DNA of 64,000 bases from Pythium myriotylum. Its lineage: Eukaryota; Oomycota; Peronosporomycetes; Pythiales; Pythiaceae. Where the stretch lies: assembly GCA_023091665.1 (NCBI GenBank), contig JALJCQ010000004.1, forward strand, positions 434,001 through 498,000. Reading direction: 5' to 3'. The notes under the pieces were generated by a model that searched no databases, was not told the DNA's origin, and saw only the letters and a list, made by a program, of their open reading frames with translations. Of this stretch, positions 19,680-29,057 are shown one piece after another (position 1 is the stretch's first letter; each line of letters opens with the position of its first letter). Both the position numbers and the translations under genes were made by a program.

Positions 19680-20299
19680 TGGGGCGGCGAGCGGCGAGCG
19701 GCGTTGGACGTTGACGGTAAAAGACGCAGTGAGAGCGGAGACCGCCACCCGCGCGCAGCCGGGAGTCCCTGGTGGCGGCCCCTTGTGTAATCGCGTGGAA
19801 GGCTTCGGCGAGGGCCAATGCGCGGCGGTAATCGTAGTCAGGCGGCCCATCTCCGTTGATGCCCGCGAAGAGCTCATCTGAAGCCCTTCGCTTCAACCCT
19901 TGTCCACCATTGACGTCGAAAATTCCTAGTTTGGACGGTGTTTAGGAGGATAAACTGGATTTAGTTCGTGAAAAAGGGATTTTAGAATGGTTTTTGAACG
20001 AAATTAGGATCCATATGGACGGGCTATGCACACATATCCAGTCCGTGTCACTTTTGACAACTCATTGCTGCCGAATACAGAGTGGTGCACATAAGACCTC
20101 TACAGAGTGACATGGTCACAATCTCTCGCGGGCCTAATCCGACCATCACTCTCCATCCGTGACGATTATGCAATCGCACGAAGAGCTACTCCAGATGATA
20201 CCCCCCCCCCCCCCCCCCCCCCCCTCTCTGGGTTTCTTCGAGAAGCGACTCTATTCGACACCACGTCAGTTCTGGATTTCCGACACGCCCTCGACGACC
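19680..20299. promoter_or_regulatory. divergent promoter region with a C24 tract
   Basis: This 620-bp region lies between the starts of the MFS copy 2 gene (minus) and the UFD1-UBX gene (plus). It includes an unbroken run of 24 C at 20201-20224. An AACTCATTGC stretch at 20061-20070 is a weak initiator candidate. An in-frame ATG at 20168 could extend the downstream protein by 44 residues, in which the C tract would encode eight prolines. Confidence 0.45.
20201..20224 (+). repeat. homopolymer (C)24
   Basis: Twenty-four consecutive C residues are followed by TCTCTC. Such a tract is prone to slippage and to sequencing error. Confidence 0.95.
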
Positions 20300-21925
20300 A
20301 TGGAGATGGATCTGAACGCCCGCAGCGCCAAGTGGAAGCGCGAGCAGGAGAAGCTCAAGGACCGCGCGCGACGCCAGGCGCAGACCGAGGCGCTCAAGCG
20401 CGCGGCCGCCGCCAAGGCCCAGGCCGAGATGGAGCGCGTGCAGGCGCAGAAGCGCCAGGAGCGGCTCGAGGAGCAAGCGCGGCTGGAGGAGCAGGCGCTC
20501 GAAGAGCAGCGCGTCACGGGCGGCATCAAGTACTGCAAGGCGCTCGCGCCGACGCCGTCCACGAGCGACGGCGACAAGATCGCACTGCCGGTCTCGGCGC
20601 TCGAGGAGCTCAACCCACAATGCGCTTTCGATCTCGGCGTGTTCACGTTCGAGCTGAGCTTTGTCGGGCGCGAGAATGTCGTGCACAAGACCCACGCTGG
20701 CGTGCTCGAGTTTGTCGCTGACGAAGGCACGGTGGCGCTGCCGCCAAAGGTCGCCGCATCGCTCTTCCGCGACGGAACGGTCCCACCGCAGATCCAGGTC
20801 AAGTATGTGCGACTAGAAAAAGGCAACTTTGCGAGTCTGCAGCCCAGAGGCGAAGGTTTCGGTGATCGTGAGATCGACTTCAAGGTCATTCTGGAACGGT
20901 CGCTCAAGGCCCACACGACGCTCACGGTCGGCGACTCGCTCTTTGTACGCCAGGGAAAAACGACGTTTGAAGTCGCCGTCGTCGAGTTGAAACCCGAGTC
21001 CGCAGTCAACATTCTGAACACGGACCTCGAAGTCGCGTTAATGCCGAGTGAGGCTGTGATGCGGAAGAAAGAAGAGGAAGAGCGACGTCTTGAGGCGGCG
21101 CGACGAGCAGAAGAAGAAACAAAGGAGCGGGAGCGGCAGTTAGAGGAGGCCGCGAAAGAGAAGCAGCGATTGCGAGAAGAGAAGCTGAGTCAGCTTCAGG
21201 AAGAGCCGCCGTTGGAAGAGAAGTTTCAGGCCAAGGTTCAGTTGCGACTTCCTGACGGCACTCAGTCGACGCGACGCATCGCCCACGAAAGCCCGCTGCG
21301 GCTTGTATTCGAATTGATTGAGGCGTTGACTGGCGACGATGCTCAGTGCTTTCAGCTCGTAGCGACCTATCCTCGACGCGTTTTCACTATCGATGTGCGC
21401 GACAAGACGCTCAAAGAACTCGGTCTGAACGGTCGACAGGAATCGTTGTTTGTCGAGCGCGTCACGGCAGCAAGCTCAGCGGAGGCAAGTGTAGCCGATA
21501 CGACTACAGATTCGCCTTCACTGGACGTTGACATGGAGTCGGTGAACGAGCCCGTGCTCCTGCCTCAGGTCTGGCAAGACGCCAGGCGTGAGTTGGAACA
21601 GCGACTTGATGAGGTGAGTCTGGTGCTTGAGTCGTTACGTGCAGACAATCGAGTGAGCTGACATTCACTGATCTCTCAGGCACTGAGTTCGAACACTGCG
21701 ACCCCGATCCACGCGCTCGAGCCAATTATGCCCGTCCACGAGACAGCCGACCAGCTCACAAAATGGCAGGCGCAGCTCAGAGAGCTTGCAGCGATGGGCT
21801 TCACGGACGAAGCGCTAAACATCCAGATCCTCGAGCGGTATCAGGGCCGGCTGCTGCGCGTTGTCAATTATCTATCGGAGCTCACGACCTCGGAGACACC
21901 ACTCGTTGAGCCCATGCAAGAATAG
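20300..21925 (+). CDS. UFD1-fold / UBX / UBA ubiquitin-pathway protein
   Basis: Exons are 20300-21613 and 21680-21925; the 66-bp intron (GTGAGT..TCTCAG) is between codons, giving 519 residues. Order of domains: Arg/Lys/Glu coiled coil (about 5-75), UFD1-type double-psi region (90-250, with VRLEKGNFASLQP and the VVELKPESAVNILNTDLEV strand), second coiled coil (255-300), UBX domain (308-387, with LRLPDGTQSTRRI, FQLVATYPRRVF and the ELGL turn), and a UBA domain after the intron (about 469-503, with ELAAMGFTDEALN). The N-terminal half resembles plant PRLI-interacting factor K, which has zinc fingers after UFD1 rather than UBX-UBA. Likely a Cdc48/p97 cofactor that binds ubiquitin. The start could be ATG 20168 instead. 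It is convergent with RRP42. Confidence 0.82.
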
Positions 21926-21984
21926 GAAGCAGTCGCAAATAGAGTCTCAAAGTTCATCATGCAATATTCTGGTTCATGTCTAGT

Positions 21985-22872
21985 CTACCCAAGAAAGCCA
22001 ACGCGCTCAGCCTTGCGGCCCAGCTTCGCATCTCGCCCACGCTGGAACTGGAGCGCAGCCTGGAGCGCGCGGAAAAGCTCCTTGGAACGCTCAACCGCTT
22101 CGTCGACCATTTGTTGCATCTCCTTGAGCTCGATGGCGCCGGCGCCGCGCTTCTGGACGCCGCAAACGTGGCCCTTGGGGTCAACAGCCACGCTGAGCTG
22201 CGCGTCGACGCACAGCTCCTCCTCCTGCAACGGGTCCGTGATGTAGTGGCTGCCGACTTTGCACATGGTTACACAGAGAGGCCAGTCATCTGCAGCCATG
22301 CGCTGGCCAGCGGCCGGGTCGCTGTCAACCTCGATGGTCCTGTCCTCGCCCTCGACACCGACGAGCCGCACGGACGGGAAGACAGTGTCGTTGAGTGCAG
22401 CGTAGATCGCCATGGACATGAGATCGGGCAAGTTGCCCGTGGACTCAAACACGGTCACGTCCACGTGGATGGCCCAGACCGACTCGCCGGGCACGATGCA
22501 AAACTGTTCGAGGTCGACGCTCGGGCACGAGCAGAGAAGCCTTGTCATGAGCTGCGAGAGCTCGACGTTGAGCTCCTCAGTCGCGCGGCTCGTGAGCTTG
22601 GCCGACACGGACGGGCTGCAGGCCACAGCCACGGTCACGACGCCTGCGCGCGGCGCTTCGGGCTTGGGCGTCGCCACCTCGAGCTTGACGGAGGCGAGGA
22701 TGTCGGTGCCGGCGGCCTCGAGCGAGACGCGCGCCGAGCCGTTGGACTGCGCGAGCAGCGAGGTCTCGACGAGCAGGCTGCGGTAGGCGAGGCGCGCGCG
22801 GCCGTCGGCGCGCACGTTGGCGGCGACGCCGGCGGCGATGAACGCGCGCTCGGACGAGCTGATCTTGATCAT
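21985..22872 (-). CDS. RRP42: exosome complex subunit RRP42 (EXOSC7-like)
   Basis: The protein has 295 residues, the usual length for this RNase PH-fold subunit. Recognisable blocks are ERAFIAAGVAANVRADGR at the N-terminus, the VSLEAAGTDILASVKLEV strand pair, SSVDL-like CPSVDLEQFCIVPGE, WAIHVDVTVFES, AIYAALNDTVFPSVRL, and LCVTMCKVG. In eukaryotes RRP42 is a structural member of the exosome ring (3'-5' RNA decay and processing) and is catalytically inactive. It ends 59 bp from the convergent UFD1-UBX gene. Its first 166 codons, but not the rest, lie inside the left arm of the 2879-bp palindrome, so a truncated copy exists at 28560. Confidence 0.9.
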   Translation of the reverse strand: MIKISSSERAFIAAGVAANVRADGRARLAYRSLLVETSLLAQSNGSARVSLEAAGTDILASVKLEVATPKPEAPRAGVVTVAVACSPSVSAKLTSRATEELNVELSQLMTRLLCSCPSVDLEQFCIVPGESVWAIHVDVTVFESTGNLPDLMSMAIYAALNDTVFPSVRLVGVEGEDRTIEVDSDPAAGQRMAADDWPLCVTMCKVGSHYITDPLQEEELCVDAQLSVAVDPKGHVCGVQKRGAGAIELKEMQQMVDEAVERSKELFRALQAALQFQRGRDAKLGRKAERVGFLG

Positions 22873-22933
22873 GCTCGGATGGGTGGCTGATACACTGGAG
22901 AGGCGGTTTTCGTGTCGGGGAGACAGGTTTTAG

Positions 22934-22975
22934 AAGATCGGTACTACCTGTTTTGGAAACAAGTAGTACCGATCT
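22934..22975. repeat. short hairpin near RRP42 start (left copy)
   Basis: GAAGATCGGTACTAC and its reverse complement flank a short imperfect loop. The mirror copy lies at about 28457-28498 in the right arm. Confidence 0.8.
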
Positions 22976-23160
22976 TCAAACCCCCGCAGACGGCAACAGT
23001 CAAAGATGGGCCAGGAAATCAATATCCACGACCCTCACAAGGGCGAAGTGTGCAGCGACACGAAGCGCGTCGCGACTACCTGTTCCGATTGCTCGATACA
23101 TGAGGATCAAATCTGGCCAAAAGTGGTCGGGTCAGTGGCGAGGTCGTCCATTCGACGTGA

Positions 23161-23445
23161 CGATGACTGCAACTCCAGCTCCAGCTCCAGTCGCGGACGT
23201 CAATCCAGATGTCGAGTTACTCTCGCGCAATCTCAAGGTCAAAGCACAAGCTCAATACACAAGCTCAAATGCAGCAAGTACCGGATGTGGATCCGAGCAT
23301 ACAGCGCCATCGATTGATTGGGACCGGGCGCTCCTGACCCAGCACAGCTCGCTGAGAGCTCAGAGGCCTATCGCTACTACTAGAGGATACCAAGCGCGTT
23401 GTGGACCACTTCCAAACGTATTGGGTCAACTTCGCGACTACTAGA
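23161..23445 (+). pseudogene. decayed sequence with carboxylesterase 3' remnant (left copy)
   Basis: From about 23347 to 23445 the plus strand matches the 3' part of the esterase gene at 51993-53567: the stretch encoding KRVVDHFQTYWVNFATT is nearly base-for-base the same. About 100 bp before it are deleted at a CTACTACT junction, and homology stops at 23443. The preceding ORF from 23161 starts MTATPAPAPVADVNPDVELL and runs into the esterase piece out of its normal frame; it looks coding but is not recognised and could be the start of another broken gene. The same block, inverted, is at about 27987-28271. Confidence 0.65.
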
Positions 23446-23545
23446 TACGTAGATTGCAGTTCTCACAGGAGAATTTCTGACCAACTGTCGGCAAGGTTTG
23501 TGTCTACACGTAGCAAACGCAGCTCCGTCGTCTGCTGCCAGCTGA

Positions 23546-24826
23546 TCAAGCTTCGACTGATATCGACTCGGGAAAGAGGAGCGGGAAGATCTTCGCGACG
23601 CAGTTGATCGTCATGGCCGGCTCCGTGAAGAAAGTCTTCAGATTCTCGGCCGATCGTCGAGTCGGATCCTCCACGCGCGCGAACATCTCGCACTCGTACT
23701 TGGCGATTGCCGCCTCTGTCTTGGCCAGCGAGTCCGTTGTCTTGCCTGCAACACCAACAAGCGCGTTGGAGATCGCGAAAGCCAACTCCATGGCATCGAC
23801 CATAGCAGTGTTGACGCCTTCGCCCGCACAAGGCGACATGAGATGCGCGGCGTCGCCAATCAGCGTGGCGTTGGGGCGATTCTCCCACGAGATCCCCACC
23901 GGCATTGCATAGAACGGCCACGACAACAATGTCGGTGCGTCCTTGTCGTCGCTGACATTATCAGCCACGACCATCGCGAGCTCGCGAAGCTTCTCACTCC
24001 AGTGCGCGAATCGCGTCGTCGCTAGAATGGTCAGTCGCTCACGGTCCGTCTTGGCGTTCTTGAATAGTTCGTGCTGGCGCCAGTCAGGTGGCGTACACAT
24101 CGCCAGGTGTACATGGAAAACGCCGTTTGAATTGCGTTGGGCTACGATCGAGTTACCACCGCTGAAAGAATAGAGCGTGCCTTGGTTCACGAGAGCCGCG
24201 ATCTCCGGGTAGCGTGTGTCGACGTCGCGAATCGTGACATCCAGAGAGGTTACTCCCGGTCCCTGGAACTCTGGCTTCTTGTCGGTCAACAGCGGTCGCA
24301 CACGGGACCATGCGCCATCCGCACCAACGACTACATCGACGTCAACCGTTCGGTCTTCAGTAAAGATGAGTTGGTAGCCTTGATCACATGGCTGGACGCT
24401 GAGGAGCTTGTGGCCCCACTGGATCGCATCCTTGGGTAGAGACTCTTCGAGGATTTGGTTGAGCTGCGAGCGGTCGATCTCCGGACTGTAGCGGTCGCTC
24501 TCGAACGTCGCGTTTCCATCGAAGTAGAAGACCGTCTCGCCGCGGTGGTTCATGAGACGGAGCTCTTGGCCTTCTGGACGGGCAAAGTCGTGGAATCGGT
24601 CGTAGAGACCGGCCGCCTGGAGCGCGGCGAGACCCGTGTGCTTGCCGAGATCCAGGCTACCGCCGATGTACCGAGACTCGGGGCCCGAGCCACCGTCGTA
24701 CAACGCCACCGTCCACGGCACAGGCTTGCCTTGGTCTTGCAGCTCGCGGGCCTTGCGCTGCAGGATGCTGGCGAACGTGAGACCGGAAGGCCCAGCTCCC
24801 ACGACGGCGATGCGGATGGGCTCCAT
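23546..24826 (-). CDS. FAD-dependent monooxygenase (TetX/PHBH-like), left copy
   Basis: The 426-residue enzyme starts at the ATG at 24826, which sits in an ACCATGG context just before the dinucleotide-binding fold; the 26 codons upstream open only with TTG. Motifs are GAGPSG (residues 10-15) for ADP of FAD, GADGAWSRVR (168-177, the DG motif) and LIGDAAHLMSPCAGEGVNTA (322-341, the GD motif contacting the flavin ribityl chain). These define the class A flavoprotein monooxygenase family (Pfam FAD_binding_3), using NAD(P)H and oxygen to hydroxylate small aromatics or drugs. The substrate is unknown. The GD motif is especially close to bacterial TetX-type enzymes, raising possible horizontal origin. 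There are no introns. The gene is duplicated identically at 26606. Confidence 0.88.
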   Translation of the reverse strand: MEPIRIAVVGAGPSGLTFASILQRKARELQDQGKPVPWTVALYDGGSGPESRYIGGSLDLGKHTGLAALQAAGLYDRFHDFARPEGQELRLMNHRGETVFYFDGNATFESDRYSPEIDRSQLNQILEESLPKDAIQWGHKLLSVQPCDQGYQLIFTEDRTVDVDVVVGADGAWSRVRPLLTDKKPEFQGPGVTSLDVTIRDVDTRYPEIAALVNQGTLYSFSGGNSIVAQRNSNGVFHVHLAMCTPPDWRQHELFKNAKTDRERLTILATTRFAHWSEKLRELAMVVADNVSDDKDAPTLLSWPFYAMPVGISWENRPNATLIGDAAHLMSPCAGEGVNTAMVDAMELAFAISNALVGVAGKTTDSLAKTEAAIAKYECEMFARVEDPTRRSAENLKTFFTEPAMTINCVAKIFPLLFPESISVEA

Positions 24827-24901
24827 GGTTACGGTGGTGGTTACTTGGTTCTTTGGCGGAGAGTTTGGTGGAGTTGGAACTGCGCTTGAGCGTCCCAAGT
24901 C

Positions 24902-24917
24902 CAATTTGAAAGTGATC
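24902..24917 (-). promoter_or_regulatory. initiator-like motif before FAD monooxygenase (left)
   Basis: The minus strand reads GATCACTTTCAAATTG about 80 bp before the ATG and matches about 11 of 14 positions of the oomycete initiator core. Confidence 0.4.
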
Positions 24918-25174
24918 GTTGACGGATAGGTTCCCCGCGTTGTGAGCGTTGCAAGCGTTTTGTTGCTTCAGAGGTCATGCATGCCCTGTTCCCTCGAGGG
25001 TGGATCCTGCTTGGCTCTACTACGTAAAAGCTTCAGAGTCTGTCTCGAAAGGTGGATCTTCTGTCGCCAAGACTCACGAGATGGCTCTGTGACGGACGGA
25101 TTAGACTGTGACCACTGTCACAGAAAGGGCGCGCGACTCCGTGATCCGTTCAGCCAAACTGGTTCAACTGCATG

Positions 25175-25203
25175 AAGTCAGCATCAAGTTTTGATGCTGA
25201 CTT
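25175..25203. repeat. 13-bp stem hairpin near inner edge of left arm
   Basis: GTCAGCATCAA (25177-25187) and its reverse complement (25191-25201) are separated by three bases, with two more pairing bases outside. The mirror copy is at 26229-26257. Confidence 0.85.
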
Positions 25204-25253
25204 TATGGAGTTGGATCCGAAGGGGTCCATTGAAGAGGCCCTTCCATTCCCGA

Positions 25254-26178
25254 GGCTGTTTGGTTTCATCTCCATTTGAATTTATTGAGGTCCCACGTCG
25301 TTGATTACGACGCGTTGCGCCCATCAATCACATCAACCACAGTCTAATCTGTAGGAGACACGTACTTAGCTAAGGCACCGTCTCCCTCCCTGTCTCACTC
25401 TTAGCTGCCTCGTCCTCCTCATGCACGACAGATGTGCGCATTGCATCTCATGCTTGTCTCAGTGACAGAAGATTGATACCTTCGAGAGATGTTTATCGCC
25501 TACAATCGAAGATTTCGGAGTATCTCCTCGCCATTTTGCGAGTCCTTGTCGCTGTCGCGAAATAGCCTTTACGGCATAACAAGATACCGTTTTCCTCTTC
25601 GTCTGCGTCTCTGAGTCCGCTTTAACGAAACGGGGTAGCTTTTCGCTCATCGGCCTGCAGTCGCTGTCGCATCACTCTTCGTTTCTCCCTTGAAGTCTGC
25701 GCAGTCTACAAGACATTGGTTGTTGCGCCAAACCCAACGCGTGCCATCCACGAGTGGCGCAAGGGCAGGAACGGCCACCGGCTCTTCCTCATCTCGCAGA
25801 TGGGTAATAAGTGTTCCCCACGAGTTTCTCAGATTCGGTGGCGTCATAAAGGTTGCCTTTTCCTCCAGCGCTTTCTAGGATAACAGGCGATGAGGACGAA
25901 AGACGGTCCATTGTGTTCCATGGATGCAAATAAACGTAGTGCAGGAAGCGCACCATGCATCTAAACCCACCAGGATTCTTCCGACGTTGCGGTTTTCGAT
26001 CCTCCAGGTAGCCCGGCGGTGTGTTCGATGAGGAGACAACATAAACGAGCCGCTGGCTAGCTTAGGCCCGAGCATACACTGTGAGATGTTGAACCTCCGG
26101 TGGGGAGGAAGCTGCCACACACAAAAATAGCCTTGGACAGAGTGGTCCGGTGTTTCTATCGAAACAAAAAGACCTCCA
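25254..26178. other. 925-bp spacer at the centre of the large palindrome
   Basis: This sequence is unique between the two arms. A minus-strand ORF at 25647-25847 (66 codons, containing LAPLVDGTRWVWRNNQCLVD) looks protein-like but is not recognised and could be a transposon remnant. No promoter or RNA gene was identified. Confidence 0.5.
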
Positions 26179-26514
26179 TCGGGAATGGAAGGGCCTCTTC
26201 AATGGACCCCTTCGGATCCAACTCCATAAAGTCAGCATCAAAACTTGATGCTGACTTCATGCAGTTGAACCAGTTTGGCTGAACGGATCACGGAGTCGCG
26301 CGCCCTTTCTGTGACAGTGGTCACAGTCTAATCCGTCCGTCACAGAGCCATCTCGTGAGTCTTGGCGACAGAAGATCCACCTTTCGAGACAGACTCTGAA
26401 GCTTTTACGTAGTAGAGCCAAGCAGGATCCACCCTCGAGGGAACAGGGCATGCATGACCTCTGAAGCAACAAAACGCTTGCAACGCTCACAACGCGGGGA
26501 ACCTATCCGTCAAC

Positions 26515-26530
26515 GATCACTTTCAAATTG
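26515..26530 (+). promoter_or_regulatory. initiator-like motif before FAD monooxygenase (right)
   Basis: Mirror of the motif at 24902-24917, about 80 bp upstream of the ATG at 26606. The duplicated segment therefore includes the promoter. Confidence 0.4.
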
Positions 26531-26605
26531 GACTTGGGACGCTCAAGCGCAGTTCCAACTCCACCAAACTCTCCGCCAAAGAACCAAGTAACCACCACCG
26601 TAACC

Positions 26606-27886
26606 ATGGAGCCCATCCGCATCGCCGTCGTGGGAGCTGGGCCTTCCGGTCTCACGTTCGCCAGCATCCTGCAGCGCAAGGCCCGCGAGCTGCAAGACCA
26701 AGGCAAGCCTGTGCCGTGGACGGTGGCGTTGTACGACGGTGGCTCGGGCCCCGAGTCTCGGTACATCGGCGGTAGCCTGGATCTCGGCAAGCACACGGGT
26801 CTCGCCGCGCTCCAGGCGGCCGGTCTCTACGACCGATTCCACGACTTTGCCCGTCCAGAAGGCCAAGAGCTCCGTCTCATGAACCACCGCGGCGAGACGG
26901 TCTTCTACTTCGATGGAAACGCGACGTTCGAGAGCGACCGCTACAGTCCGGAGATCGACCGCTCGCAGCTCAACCAAATCCTCGAAGAGTCTCTACCCAA
27001 GGATGCGATCCAGTGGGGCCACAAGCTCCTCAGCGTCCAGCCATGTGATCAAGGCTACCAACTCATCTTTACTGAAGACCGAACGGTTGACGTCGATGTA
27101 GTCGTTGGTGCGGATGGCGCATGGTCCCGTGTGCGACCGCTGTTGACCGACAAGAAGCCAGAGTTCCAGGGACCGGGAGTAACCTCTCTGGATGTCACGA
27201 TTCGCGACGTCGACACACGCTACCCGGAGATCGCGGCTCTCGTGAACCAAGGCACGCTCTATTCTTTCAGCGGTGGTAACTCGATCGTAGCCCAACGCAA
27301 TTCAAACGGCGTTTTCCATGTACACCTGGCGATGTGTACGCCACCTGACTGGCGCCAGCACGAACTATTCAAGAACGCCAAGACGGACCGTGAGCGACTG
27401 ACCATTCTAGCGACGACGCGATTCGCGCACTGGAGTGAGAAGCTTCGCGAGCTCGCGATGGTCGTGGCTGATAATGTCAGCGACGACAAGGACGCACCGA
27501 CATTGTTGTCGTGGCCGTTCTATGCAATGCCGGTGGGGATCTCGTGGGAGAATCGCCCCAACGCCACGCTGATTGGCGACGCCGCGCATCTCATGTCGCC
27601 TTGTGCGGGCGAAGGCGTCAACACTGCTATGGTCGATGCCATGGAGTTGGCTTTCGCGATCTCCAACGCGCTTGTTGGTGTTGCAGGCAAGACAACGGAC
27701 TCGCTGGCCAAGACAGAGGCGGCAATCGCCAAGTACGAGTGCGAGATGTTCGCGCGCGTGGAGGATCCGACTCGACGATCGGCCGAGAATCTGAAGACTT
27801 TCTTCACGGAGCCGGCCATGACGATCAACTGCGTCGCGAAGATCTTCCCGCTCCTCTTTCCCGAGTCGATATCAGTCGAAGCTTGA
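26606..27886 (+). CDS. FAD-dependent monooxygenase (TetX/PHBH-like), right copy
   Basis: This gene encodes the same 426 residues as the left copy with no amino-acid difference, including GAGPSG, the DG motif and the GD motif. The ATG at 26606 follows ACC and is the first in-frame ATG. The 5' flank back to 26179 and the 3' flank to 29057 are also duplicated, so both copies should be expressed from the same promoter sequence, divergently from the spacer. The lack of any coding difference indicates a very recent duplication, ongoing conversion between arms, or an assembly artefact. Confidence 0.88.
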   Translation: MEPIRIAVVGAGPSGLTFASILQRKARELQDQGKPVPWTVALYDGGSGPESRYIGGSLDLGKHTGLAALQAAGLYDRFHDFARPEGQELRLMNHRGETVFYFDGNATFESDRYSPEIDRSQLNQILEESLPKDAIQWGHKLLSVQPCDQGYQLIFTEDRTVDVDVVVGADGAWSRVRPLLTDKKPEFQGPGVTSLDVTIRDVDTRYPEIAALVNQGTLYSFSGGNSIVAQRNSNGVFHVHLAMCTPPDWRQHELFKNAKTDRERLTILATTRFAHWSEKLRELAMVVADNVSDDKDAPTLLSWPFYAMPVGISWENRPNATLIGDAAHLMSPCAGEGVNTAMVDAMELAFAISNALVGVAGKTTDSLAKTEAAIAKYECEMFARVEDPTRRSAENLKTFFTEPAMTINCVAKIFPLLFPESISVEA

Positions 27887-27986
27887 TCAGCTGGCAGCAG
27901 ACGACGGAGCTGCGTTTGCTACGTGTAGACACAAACCTTGCCGACAGTTGGTCAGAAATTCTCCTGTGAGAACTGCAATCTACGTA

Positions 27987-28271
27987 TCTAGTAGTCGCGA
28001 AGTTGACCCAATACGTTTGGAAGTGGTCCACAACGCGCTTGGTATCCTCTAGTAGTAGCGATAGGCCTCTGAGCTCTCAGCGAGCTGTGCTGGGTCAGGA
28101 GCGCCCGGTCCCAATCAATCGATGGCGCTGTATGCTCGGATCCACATCCGGTACTTGCTGCATTTGAGCTTGTGTATTGAGCTTGTGCTTTGACCTTGAG
28201 ATTGCGCGAGAGTAACTCGACATCTGGATTGACGTCCGCGACTGGAGCTGGAGCTGGAGTTGCAGTCATCG
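27987..28271 (-). pseudogene. decayed sequence with carboxylesterase remnant (right copy)
   Basis: Inverted mirror of 23161-23445. Here the esterase scrap (about 27987-28085) is on the minus strand, the same orientation as the truncated esterase 5' fragment at 29098-29453. Confidence 0.65.
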
Positions 28272-28559
28272 TCACGTCGAATGGACGACCTCGCCACTGA
28301 CCCGACCACTTTTGGCCAGATTTGATCCTCATGTATCGAGCAATCGGAACAGGTAGTCGCGACGCGCTTCGTGTCGCTGCACACTTCGCCCTTGTGAGGG
28401 TCGTGGATATTGATTTCCTGGCCCATCTTTGACTGTTGCCGTCTGCGGGGGTTTGAAGATCGGTACTACTTGTTTCCAAAACAGGTAGTACCGATCTTCT
28501 AAAACCTGTCTCCCCGACACGAAAACCGCCTCTCCAGTGTATCAGCCACCCATCCGAGC

Positions 28560-29057
28560 ATGATCAAGATCAGCTCGTCCGAGCGCGCGTTCATCGCCGC
28601 CGGCGTCGCCGCCAACGTGCGCGCCGACGGCCGCGCGCGCCTCGCCTACCGCAGCCTGCTCGTCGAGACCTCGCTGCTCGCGCAGTCCAACGGCTCGGCG
28701 CGCGTCTCGCTCGAGGCCGCCGGCACCGACATCCTCGCCTCCGTCAAGCTCGAGGTGGCGACGCCCAAGCCCGAAGCGCCGCGCGCAGGCGTCGTGACCG
28801 TGGCTGTGGCCTGCAGCCCGTCCGTGTCGGCCAAGCTCACGAGCCGCGCGACTGAGGAGCTCAACGTCGAGCTCTCGCAGCTCATGACAAGGCTTCTCTG
28901 CTCGTGCCCGAGCGTCGACCTCGAACAGTTTTGCATCGTGCCCGGCGAGTCGGTCTGGGCCATCCACGTGGACGTGACCGTGTTTGAGTCCACGGGCAAC
29001 TTGCCCGATCTCATGTCCATGGCGATCTACGCTGCACTCAACGACACTGTCTTCCCG
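28560..29057 (+). pseudogene. truncated RRP42 copy
   Basis: The first 166 codons are identical to the RRP42 gene at 21985-22872. The copy is cut after the codons for ALNDTVFP, where the arm ends. The frame runs through the snap-back hairpin for a few foreign codons and stops at 29100-29102. The lost C-terminal 129 residues contain the second half of the RNase PH fold, so a functional product is unlikely. It does keep the native promoter side, so a transcript is possible. Confidence 0.9.

Larger units (their letters stand above)
22375..25253 (+). repeat. left arm of a 2879-bp inverted repeat
   Basis: Every position x in this arm pairs with position 51432-x in the right arm. ORF boundaries at 22872/28560, 23546/27886 and 24904/26528 all obey this sum, so there is no indel along the arm, and the translated segments compared are identical. 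The outer limit is defined by divergence at 22374 versus 29058 and the inner limit by 25254 versus 26178. Contents: 5' part of RRP42, a hairpin at 22934-22975, a decayed esterase piece and a FAD monooxygenase gene. Confidence 0.95.
26179..29057 (-). repeat. right arm of the 2879-bp inverted repeat
   Basis: This is the reverse complement of 22375-25253 with no indel. Its outer end does not continue into the rest of RRP42 but snaps back into a 34-bp hairpin at 29024-29097 and then joins esterase sequence. Confidence 0.95.

Noticed and set aside
25647..25847. Small ORF in the palindrome spacer
   Set aside because: Protein-like but only 66 codons and unrecognised; mentioned under the spacer rather than called as a gene.
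22375..29057. Interpretation of the large palindrome as a DNA transposon with very long terminal inverted repeats
   Set aside because: The outer ends lie inside coding sequence (RRP42 and an esterase), there is no target duplication at both edges and no transposase, and one edge has a snap-back hairpin.
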